From positions 182,414-246,413 of the forward strand of contig JADGFI010000008.1 in the NCBI GenBank assembly GCA_016743945.1: DNA of 64,000 bases, read 5' to 3'. The DNA comes from Desulfobacteraceae bacterium. Its GTDB lineage: Bacteria > Desulfobacterota > Desulfobacteria > Desulfobacterales > Desulfobacteraceae. This document shows positions 57,375 to 64,000 of this stretch, piece after piece (the stretch's first letter is position 1; each line of letters begins with the position of its first letter). The position numbers were made by a program, and so were the translations under genes. A model generated the notes under the pieces. It ran no database searches. It was not told the origin of the DNA and saw only the letters and a program-made list of their open reading frames with translations.

Positions 57375-58567
57375 TGGAATCACGGCCGGAAGTGTTGGCT
57401 TCCGGCCATAGGTTTTTAATCCCCCTGCTGGCATTGCTGGCTGCCTTTCCGCCGCTTTCCACGGATATGTATCTGCCGGCCCTTCCCTATCTGGGAAAAT
57501 TATGGTCAGTGGATCTTAAAACCGTCAACCTGACCCTGATCTTCTTTTTTCTAAGTTATAGCCCGGCCTTGCTTGTCTATGGCCCGCTTTCAGACAGGTT
57601 TGGCAGGAAAATTCCTTTGCTGACCGGACTTCTCCTGTTCATTCTGGGCAGTCTTTTATGCGCAGCAGCAGGATCGGTCCAGGCCCTGATCCATGCCAGA
57701 ATACTCCAGGGGATCGGGGCTGCCGCCCCTTCGGCCCTGGGGCTTTCCATTACCAAGGATCACTATACAGGACCCGAGCGCCATAAAATATTGGCCATCA
57801 TCGGTATTATCGTTGCTCTGGCACCCATGATCGGGCCGACATTGGGGTCCTGGGCCATGCTGTTTGGCGACTGGCACCTTATTTTTGTCCTCCAGGCAGG
57901 TGTTGCCCTGGTTTCTTTTGTCGGTGTTCTCAGACTACCTGAAACCAATGCCACCTTGCGGCATATTCCCCTGATCAAAATGGCCGGGCCCTATGTCTTC
58001 CTGTTCAAAAATTTTCGATTTTTAACGCTTACCTTGTTGTTTGCCGTTTCCATGTGTCCTTTTTTTGCCTTTATTGCGGCCTCATCGGAAATTTATATCA
58101 ATGGATTCGGTGTGTCAGCCCAGGCCTTTGGCCTGTATTTCGCCATCAATGCCCTGTCGTTGATGGCAGGGTCCTTTATCTGCATGAAGCTTGTCATGAA
58201 ACTTGATGACATGGTGTTGATCGGGTTTGGATTTGGCGGTATGGTGATCGGCGGACTGCTGCTGGTTGCGATGCCCCATTCTCAAATATTGTTCTTTACC
58301 CTGCCCATGTGCTGTATTTCCTTTGGTTTCGGCCTGACCCGCCCCCTGTGTGTAAACATGATCCTGGAAACAGTGAACAAGGATATCGGATCCGCCTCTT
58401 CGTTGATGATGTTTGCCAACTTTATTTTCGGGGCTCTTGCCATGGGACTCTTTTCCCTGTGCGGAGAATGGAAAATAATGATAATAGGCCTTACGGCCGT
58501 ATCAACAAGCTTGTTAACACTGGCTGTCATCCGGGCAATCAGCCATCGAAAAGATAAAATTGCATAA
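57374..58567 (+). CDS. Bcr/CflA-family MFS drug exporter
   Basis: A 397-residue MFS protein with 12 predicted membrane segments. Bcr/CflA features: STDMYLPALPYLG near the N-terminus, the motif-A GPLSDRFGRKIPLLTG (about 73-88) and RILQGIGAAAPSALGLSITKD (about 112-132). Its start overlaps the end of the outer-membrane channel gene (TAATG), so it belongs to the operon and may feed periplasmic substrate to the RND pump. Confidence 0.94.
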   Translation: MESRPEVLASGHRFLIPLLALLAAFPPLSTDMYLPALPYLGKLWSVDLKTVNLTLIFFFLSYSPALLVYGPLSDRFGRKIPLLTGLLLFILGSLLCAAAGSVQALIHARILQGIGAAAPSALGLSITKDHYTGPERHKILAIIGIIVALAPMIGPTLGSWAMLFGDWHLIFVLQAGVALVSFVGVLRLPETNATLRHIPLIKMAGPYVFLFKNFRFLTLTLLFAVSMCPFFAFIAASSEIYINGFGVSAQAFGLYFAINALSLMAGSFICMKLVMKLDDMVLIGFGFGGMVIGGLLLVAMPHSQILFFTLPMCCISFGFGLTRPLCVNMILETVNKDIGSASSLMMFANFIFGALAMGLFSLCGEWKIMIIGLTAVSTSLLTLAVIRAISHRKDKIA

Positions 58568-58723
58568 GTAGCCTAATTTTTTGTCCGACTTTTAGGGGGA
58601 GAATCATTTTTTTAAAAACACCTTTTTGGGCCGTGCAGTTAATACCAAAGTTTTGTAATTTTATTTGGTTAAATTATTTTTAAAGACCATAGATTTAATA
58701 GATTTAGTGGCATGCAATATCCC

Positions 58724-60037
58724 TTAGGGCAAAGCGCCAATGGGAGGCCGGACGGCAATATCACCTGCCGAATTTATCCATGCGTCATACCCGGCCTTTC
58801 CAAGGATATCTACTGCGCCTTTTATATAGCCTTTTTCCTGCATCTCCCGCCACAGCATTGAATTTTTCTCTAAAAAGTCATTGGGCAACATCTCTTCCTC
58901 TGGGAAGTGTAAAAATCCGTCGGTTTTGCGTTTGCAGAATCCGTGGTATTCCAACAATTGATCCAGATGCCTGCTACATTGTATCCAGAAGGAGGGATGG
59001 GAACGGATTTTACCCGACAGCTCAGCCAGTAGCATTGCTTCAGGATCATTCTCATGGATAGTGAGCCAGGGTATGAAGGTTATATGCCCAAGATTATCCA
59101 GGCTGAAAGCGAATTCACGAAGAGATAAATCGTCACTTTCCTTTTGATAAACAGCATATCTGGACTGTATGCCAAAGCCATTTGTGCCGATGATCAAAAA
59201 ACCGTTGTCCTCTAAATGATCCTTGATTTGACCCAGCATCTCTTTTTTTATATCATGGGTGAAATAAAGAAAAACATTCATGCATCGAATGACCTTTGCC
59301 ACCATGGGGCCAAGATCCATCATATCAGACTTTATGAATCTTAAGTTGTCTGTTTCGAAATCCTTGATATGATGATGTATCAGTTTGTTTCCATCCTTTT
59401 CCACGGTTTCAGAGACCAGGGTATCATCGTTCCGGAGCAGGGGAAAAAGATCTTTAAAAAGTTGATTGAATCGATTTTTTGTACCCTTGGGGTCTGCGTA
59501 TAAGGCCCGCCCGCCAAAGTCCAAAAATGCCTGAAAATACAGGAACTCACCCTCCTGGTTAAAACATGCATAATGTCCCCTGGTCTCGTATACAACATAA
59601 TCGGCAAATGAACGGTCCACGCCATAGATTTGCCAGTCCGGGAACCGGTGTGCCGTATCAGCCGTTGTCACCGGTGGAAAACCGCACCCGATATCCACAA
59701 AAATATTTTGCCCCTGATCAGGAGGAAAATTTTGCCCCGCGACATAGTCGTCGAGTTTTCTGTGACGGCCCTGAACGGTAATGGGCGGGATACGTCCCCC
59801 CCATGCTCCGGGCAGTATGCTGGGGATCGTGGCGGACAACCAGCGGAGGAGAGCGGGATTAAACCCGGTCAAGGAATATCTTGAGCGTTTCATGAGATCC
59901 AGGACCCGCAGGATAAAATTCTGGGTGTCAGGCGACAGATCAGGCAGGGAAACGGCCCCTGACAAATGATGGGGAAAACCTGTTCCCAGGAACTTTTCCA
60001 CCAGAGTTTCAAAACATGTTTCTTTAATTGTTTCCAT
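58724..60037 (-). CDS. CheR-like SAM-dependent methyltransferase at the end of the opp-type operon
   Basis: A 437-residue protein with SAM motif FVDIGCGFPPVTT (about 113-125) and a CheR-like segment RCMNVFLYFTHDIKKEML (about 252-270) followed by LEDNGFLIIGTNGFG. The C-terminal 130 residues are helical and not recognised. It has an AGGAGAAAAT ribosome binding site and lies 40 bp after the ATPase gene in the same direction. Methyl transfer to a transported or secreted compound is possible; the substrate is unknown. Confidence 0.75.
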   Translation of the reverse strand: METIKETCFETLVEKFLGTGFPHHLSGAVSLPDLSPDTQNFILRVLDLMKRSRYSLTGFNPALLRWLSATIPSILPGAWGGRIPPITVQGRHRKLDDYVAGQNFPPDQGQNIFVDIGCGFPPVTTADTAHRFPDWQIYGVDRSFADYVVYETRGHYACFNQEGEFLYFQAFLDFGGRALYADPKGTKNRFNQLFKDLFPLLRNDDTLVSETVEKDGNKLIHHHIKDFETDNLRFIKSDMMDLGPMVAKVIRCMNVFLYFTHDIKKEMLGQIKDHLEDNGFLIIGTNGFGIQSRYAVYQKESDDLSLREFAFSLDNLGHITFIPWLTIHENDPEAMLLAELSGKIRSHPSFWIQCSRHLDQLLEYHGFCKRKTDGFLHFPEEEMLPNDFLEKNSMLWREMQEKGYIKGAVDILGKAGYDAWINSAGDIAVRPPIGALP

Positions 60038-60077
60038 TTATTTTCTCCTGTATAGCAGGTATATTCACACGGTGTGT

Positions 60078-61031
60078 TCACAGGATAGGAAAGTGGCATG
60101 CAACCCAGTGTCCCGGTTCTATTTCATGGAATACCGGTTCCTCTTGAGCACATCGCTTTTCAGCCCTGGGACAACGGGTGCGAAACCGGCACCCAGATGG
60201 CGGATCAACAGGTGACGGTATGTCTCCTGCTCTTATGTTCACTCTTGGCAAAAGACCTGTATCCAGATTTGGGATGGCACTCAGCAAGGCTCTTGTATAG
60301 GGATGATGATGGGATCGGTACAGTTTTTCAGAAGAAGCTTCCTCGCAGAGTTTCCCAAGATACATAACCACCACCCTGTCACAGACATTCTTTACCACGG
60401 CAAGGTCATGGGATATGAACAGCATGGTAAGTCCGTGCTCTTTTCTCAAAGTCTCCAATAAGTTTATAATCTGTGCCTGAACTGAAACGTCAAGGGAGGA
60501 GACCGGTTCGTCGCATATCAGAAGTTCCGGGTCTGCCATCAGAGCTCTTGCAATCTGGATGCGCTGGCACTGCCCCCCGGAAAACTGGAACGGCCGAAGA
60601 TGACAGGCCCTAGGATCAATGCCCACCGAGACCATCATTTCCAGGGCAAGACGTCTTTTTTCTCCATAATTTATCTTTCCAATGAGGTTAAGGGGAGCTG
60701 TCAGGGTGTCAATGATATTGCGCCGGGGATTCAGCGATGAAATCGAGTCCTGGAATACCATTTGAAACCGCGGCCTTAATTGTCTTAACCGTTTTTTGCT
60801 CACTTGGGTCAGATCTTCGCCGTTAAAAATGATCCGGCCTGAAGTTGGTCTGGGGAGCTGCATTATTGCACGGGCAATGGTTGATTTGCCGCATCCTGAT
60901 TCCCCTACCAGGCCCAGGGTCTCTCCTCTGGTAATTTTGAAACTGACATTTGAAACAGCCCGGACTCTTTGTTTGCGACCAGCATTGAACCTTATAGTCA
61001 AATCCTGTACCTGGAGTAGATTTTTTTCCAT
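60078..61031 (-). CDS. Peptide/nickel-type ABC transporter ATPase (OppF/DppF)
   Basis: A 317-residue ATPase: Walker A GESGCGKSTI (about 43-52), the QDSISSLNPRRNI Q-loop region, signature FSGGQCQRIQIARAL, Walker B LLICDEPVSSLDVS and the C-terminal CRFRTRCPRAEKRCAQEEP motif that is specific to oligopeptide-type ATPases (4Fe-4S-like cysteine pattern). The start at 61031 shares one base with the OppD stop (TGATG). Confidence 0.94.
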   Translation of the reverse strand: MEKNLLQVQDLTIRFNAGRKQRVRAVSNVSFKITRGETLGLVGESGCGKSTIARAIMQLPRPTSGRIIFNGEDLTQVSKKRLRQLRPRFQMVFQDSISSLNPRRNIIDTLTAPLNLIGKINYGEKRRLALEMMVSVGIDPRACHLRPFQFSGGQCQRIQIARALMADPELLICDEPVSSLDVSVQAQIINLLETLRKEHGLTMLFISHDLAVVKNVCDRVVVMYLGKLCEEASSEKLYRSHHHPYTRALLSAIPNLDTGLLPRVNIRAGDIPSPVDPPSGCRFRTRCPRAEKRCAQEEPVFHEIEPGHWVACHFPIL

Positions 61032-62032
61032 CAATTTGCCCCGCACACAGGATACCAGCAGGCAAACAAATGATCGTGCCTGCTATCGAATGATAAGGGA
61101 GGCTCTTCCCTTTTGCATCGTTTCCGGACACGGGAACAGCGGGGTGCAAAGCTGCATCCCCCGGGCAGGTTTGTCAGGTCAGGGGACTGGCCCTCAATGA
61201 AATTTTGCTTTGTGTGCGGCGGATTTTCAAGGCGCGGAATCGAATTCATCAAGGCGTGTGTGTAGGGCATACGCATGGTTGAAAACAATTGCCCTGCCGG
61301 AGCCTGTTCAACGATTCTGCCTGCGTACATGACAATAATATCATCGGCTCTGCCCGCAGCCACGCCGAGGTCATGGGTGATCAAGATCATTGACATGTTT
61401 TTTTCGGCCTGCCTTTGGGTCAACAGATCCAGTATGTCTGCCTGAACCGTAACATCAAGGGCGGTTGTCGGTTCGTCTGCAATTAATAGTTCAGGTTCAC
61501 AGGCAAGCGCTATGGCTATGGCAACCCGCTGGCGCATACCTCCGGAAAGCTGATGGGGGTATTGACGGACCCGCTGCTCAGGGTTGGCAATACCCACTGA
61601 CTTCAGCAACCCGACAGAACGGTTTTGAGCCCTGTTTTTTTTCATCCTAAAATGATGAATCCAGGATTCGGCAATCTGGTTGCCGATGGTCATCACCGGA
61701 TTCAGGGATGACATGGGGTCCTGGAAAATCATGGCAATCCTTTTGCCTCTAATCTTATTCAGGGTCTTTGAGCTCATTTTATTTAATTCCAAACCGTCAA
61801 AGAAAATCCTGGATTTGCAGGATACGTGTGCATTCTTCGGCAGTAGTTTTAAAATACTTTTGGACAGGATGCTTTTCCCGCTTCCTGATTCGCCTACAAT
61901 TCCCAGGGTCCTGCCTTTGTGCAGATCAAAGGAAATATGGTTAACTGCCCGTACAATCCCGTGATCGGTTACAATTGTTGTTTCCAGGTTCTGTATGGAC
62001 AAAAGCGGCAAACCTGCAGGCCGGCGAATCAT
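61031..62032 (-). CDS. Peptide/nickel-type ABC transporter ATPase (OppD/DppD)
   Basis: A 333-residue ATPase: Walker [12 protein letters not shown] (about 49), [14 protein letters not shown], signature [15 protein letters not shown], Walker [15 protein letters not shown], and the C-terminal [23 protein letters not shown] cysteine motif. It pairs with the OppF-type ATPase. The ATG overlaps the end of the permease gene (ATGA). Confidence 0.95.
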   Translation of the reverse strand: MIRRPAGLPLLSIQNLETTIVTDHGIVRAVNHISFDLHKGRTLGIVGESGSGKSILSKSILKLLPKNAHVSCKSRIFFDGLELNKMSSKTLNKIRGKRIAMIFQDPMSSLNPVMTIGNQIAESWIHHFRMKKNRAQNRSVGLLKSVGIANPEQRVRQYPHQLSGGMRQRVAIAIALACEPELLIADEPTTALDVTVQADILDLLTQRQAEKNMSMILITHDLGVAAGRADDIIVMYAGRIVEQAPAGQLFSTMRMPYTHALMNSIPRLENPPHTKQNFIEGQSPDLTNLPGGCSFAPRCSRVRKRCKREEPPLSFDSRHDHLFACWYPVCGAN

Positions 62033-62961
62033 AATTGTCCGTCCTTTGAATCAATAACACCCCTTAATGCATCTCCGATAAGATTAAACGAAAGCACTGT
62101 TAGAAACAGTACCATGGCCGGGATAAAACTGACATGACTTGCTTCGTCAAGCACCTCTTTACCCTCTGCAATCATGCCGCCCCAGCTGGGATCAGGAGCG
62201 GGTACACTTAAGCCCAGAAAGCTTAAAGTGCCTTCCGCTACAATCATATATGACACCACGAAAAGTGCATATACAATCAAGGGCAGAATGATATTGGGCA
62301 GAATGTCACGGATGAGGATATAAAAATCATTCTGCCCGGTCATCCTTGATGCCTGGATAAATTCCCGCCGTGAAACCGTCAGGGTGTTTGCCCTTGCAAC
62401 TCTCGAAAAGGAGGGTATGGTCAAAAATCCCAGGGCAATGATAATGTTGGTCAGGTTCTGTCCTATATAAAAAGTTATGGCAAGAAGCAGTACAAGTCCC
62501 GGAAAAGCCAGGATGGTATCCATAGCGGCCATAATAAAAGTGTCTAAACGTCCCCGATAAAATCCTGCCAGCACCCCCAGCATCCCGCCGACCAAAAGGC
62601 CGATGATCGGGGTGATCAAACCAACAAGGAGTGATACCCGGGCACCGAATATTAACCGTGTGAAAATATCCCTGCCCATGGTATCGGTTCCGAAAAGGTA
62701 GACAAAGGGCTCAGGTTCTGCCTGGGAGCCATTCAATGGCTGAATGCTTCTGGTGGAACCCGGGGGGGAAGCCTGGTTCATCCAGTCAATGGAATCGTAT
62801 TCCGGCAGTGGCAGCAGATCTGCAATGATTGCACCAAACACCACAAGGGTGATCCACATCATGGAAAGCCAGAAAGAGGCCCCGAGTTTTTGCCAAACCG
62901 ATTTGGGTTCGACCGTGATAACCTTACTTTTTCGATCCGAATTCAACCCGCTACCCATCAT
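62029..62961 (-). CDS. Peptide/nickel-type ABC transporter permease (OppC/DppC)
   Basis: A 310-residue permease with an N-terminal membrane segment and five more after residue 100. FGTDTMGRDIFTRLIFGARVSL (about 88-109, split by the 20-residue rule) is the DppC/OppC signature, and the EAA loop is QASRMTGQNDFYILIRDILPN. It shares one base with the OppB-type gene end. Confidence 0.94.
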   Translation of the reverse strand: MMGSGLNSDRKSKVITVEPKSVWQKLGASFWLSMMWITLVVFGAIIADLLPLPEYDSIDWMNQASPPGSTRSIQPLNGSQAEPEPFVYLFGTDTMGRDIFTRLIFGARVSLLVGLITPIIGLLVGGMLGVLAGFYRGRLDTFIMAAMDTILAFPGLVLLLAITFYIGQNLTNIIIALGFLTIPSFSRVARANTLTVSRREFIQASRMTGQNDFYILIRDILPNIILPLIVYALFVVSYMIVAEGTLSFLGLSVPAPDPSWGGMIAEGKEVLDEASHVSFIPAMVLFLTVLSFNLIGDALRGVIDSKDGQL

Positions 62962-63920
62962 TAAACACTCCTTGATATTCGAATGCGGGGATCGAGTATC
63001 GTATAAAAATGGTCAACTAAAAAATTAACACTGACATAGGCAGTGGTGATAAATAGAATGCATCCTTGTACCATTGCAAAGTCACGGCTGAAAATGGATT
63101 CGATTAACAGACGGCCTATCCCGGGCAGAGCAAAGATTATTTCAACGACCACAGCTCCCCCTATCAGGTGGCCGATGTGGATACCCAGAATAGTTATCAG
63201 CGTCAGGCAGGAGGGCCGAAGGGCGTGTTTGAAAAGAATATGGGATGCCGGCAGTCCCTTTGATTTTGCCATCAGGATAAAGTCCTCCTGAAGAGTGGCG
63301 ATCATGTCGCTTCTAAGCACCCGCATGAATGGGACCCATTCCACCATGGCAATGCAGAGGGCCGGAAGAAGAAAGGACCGAAGATTGTCCCAGATGCTTA
63401 CTGACAGTGGTGTGTATCCGGTAGCCGGAAGCCACCGCAGCTTTATGGCAAAAATATAGATCAGGACAATGCCCATGACAAAAACCGGAATTGACATCAT
63501 GGCAAAAGCAATGGAACTCAAGGTATTGTCAATAACCGTCCTTGATTTATAGGCACAGATAATCCCCAAAGGAACGGCAAGGGCAAGGGCAAACAGTTGA
63601 GAAAGTACCACAAGTTCTATGGTAACGGGCAGCCTGGACAGTATGGCTTCAAGGACCGGTTCCTGGGTGCGGAAAGATTTTCCTAAATCCCCTTTGGCAA
63701 TATCTGCCAGCCAGTTCCCATATCGGATGAGAAGGGGCCTATTTAAACCGAGTTCTTCCTGAACGGCTTCAATATCTTCAATACTGGCTTCTTCCCCGGC
63801 AATCTCGTAAGCAATATTTCCGGGCAGAAGATCTACCATGACGAAGGTGATAGCCGTAACCGCAAGAATAACCCCAAAAAAACGGAATAATTTTTTACCT
63901 GTTGTTATTGCATCTCTCAA
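62961..63920 (-). CDS. Peptide/nickel-type ABC transporter permease (OppB/DppB)
   Basis: A 319-residue permease with six membrane segments; ELGLNRPLLIRYGNWL (about 55-70) and DLGKSFRTQEPVLEAI are typical of DppB/OppB, and the EAA loop is AKSKGLPASHILFKHALRPS. The likely start is TTG at 63920, with GGTGA 5 nt upstream. The frame stays open further upstream but offers no better start. Confidence 0.93.
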   Translation of the reverse strand: MRDAITTGKKLFRFFGVILAVTAITFVMVDLLPGNIAYEIAGEEASIEDIEAVQEELGLNRPLLIRYGNWLADIAKGDLGKSFRTQEPVLEAILSRLPVTIELVVLSQLFALALAVPLGIICAYKSRTVIDNTLSSIAFAMMSIPVFVMGIVLIYIFAIKLRWLPATGYTPLSVSIWDNLRSFLLPALCIAMVEWVPFMRVLRSDMIATLQEDFILMAKSKGLPASHILFKHALRPSCLTLITILGIHIGHLIGGAVVVEIIFALPGIGRLLIESIFSRDFAMVQGCILFITTAYVSVNFLVDHFYTILDPRIRISRSV

Positions 63921-63971
63921 TAAGTCACCTATCCCGATTAAATGATGCCTGAAATGCGCCGCCCCTTTTTT

Positions 63972-64000
63972 TTATTTTCCAATCCAAGCATCCGATATAT
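63972..64000 (-). CDS. C-terminal tail of an upstream gene (probable substrate-binding protein)
   Basis: At the window edge the minus strand reads ISDAWIGK then TAA (63972-63974). In this operon type the gene before OppB is usually the solute-binding protein, which often ends in a short charged tail. Only the end is visible, so identity is inferred from position. Confidence 0.3.

Overview
The window looks like a piece of the chromosome of a Gram-negative anaerobe of the Desulfobacterota (Desulfobacterales-like). That placement is inferred from the mix of two-component kinases, ADP-forming acetate-CoA ligase and acyl-CoA carboxyltransferase genes, the domain styles and the moderate G+C; no rRNA or other phylogenetic marker lies in the window. 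No tRNA, rRNA, CRISPR array, insertion sequence or phage integrase was found.

Layout. 1-9917: housekeeping and accessory genes, mostly on the minus strand: a rhomboid protease cut by the window edge, a YpsA-like carrier protein, an HD hydrolase, a four-gene run (YqgE, dynamin-like GTPase, unknown, receiver), GDP-mannose pyrophosphorylase, an ArsR-methyltransferase fusion, a UPF0173 hydrolase and a universal stress protein. 10174-13422 (plus): a small lipoprotein-like ORF, a CHASE2-SpoIIE phosphatase and a FecR-domain protein, a likely envelope-sensing output module. 13605-36615 (minus): one long type VI secretion (T6SS) locus. In order of transcription: PAAR, Trm112-type methyltransferase, 116-aa unknown, TssG, TssA-like, zinc-ribbon protein, VgrG-like hub, ClpV/TssH, TssM, TssJ, degenerate adenylate-forming-enzyme homologue, TssB, TssC, Hcp-like protein, TssK, TssE, a separate beta-prism spike protein, TssF, TssL and a terminal unknown that is a candidate cargo. 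36869-41869 (plus): an HD-GYP response regulator divergent from the T6SS, an OmpA/VWA protein, a DUF1499 lipoprotein and a hybrid kinase. 41937-44392: a frameshifted MarR relic followed by split ADP-forming acyl-CoA synthetase genes. 44445-47224: a glutaredoxin and a PocR-PAS hybrid kinase, then a 19-bp-stem terminator. 47288-50545 (minus): carboxyltransferase and AMP-forming acyl-CoA synthetase. 50992-58567 (plus): a TetR-controlled tripartite RND pump with a Bcr/CflA exporter. 58724-64000 (minus): an oligopeptide/dipeptide-type ABC transporter operon ending in a methyltransferase.

The T6SS is the most notable part. All core functions seem present, but the spike is split over two distant genes, the tube protein is divergent, and the operon carries genes not usual for T6SS: an ANL-fold protein that lacks the ATP-binding P-loop motif, a zinc-ribbon methyltransferase and a three-zinc-ribbon protein. 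Long poly-G tracts lie inside tssM (10 G), tssL (9 G) and tssF (8 G), raising the possibility of on/off switching by slipped-strand mispairing. Two genes (the receiver ending at 2011 and the T6SS methyltransferase) seem to lack an ATG/GTG/TTG where the conserved N-terminus needs one, and have an AUU/AUC codon 8 nt after a strong ribosome binding site. The TetR control region holds three near-perfect operator-like palindromes overlapping promoters on both strands.
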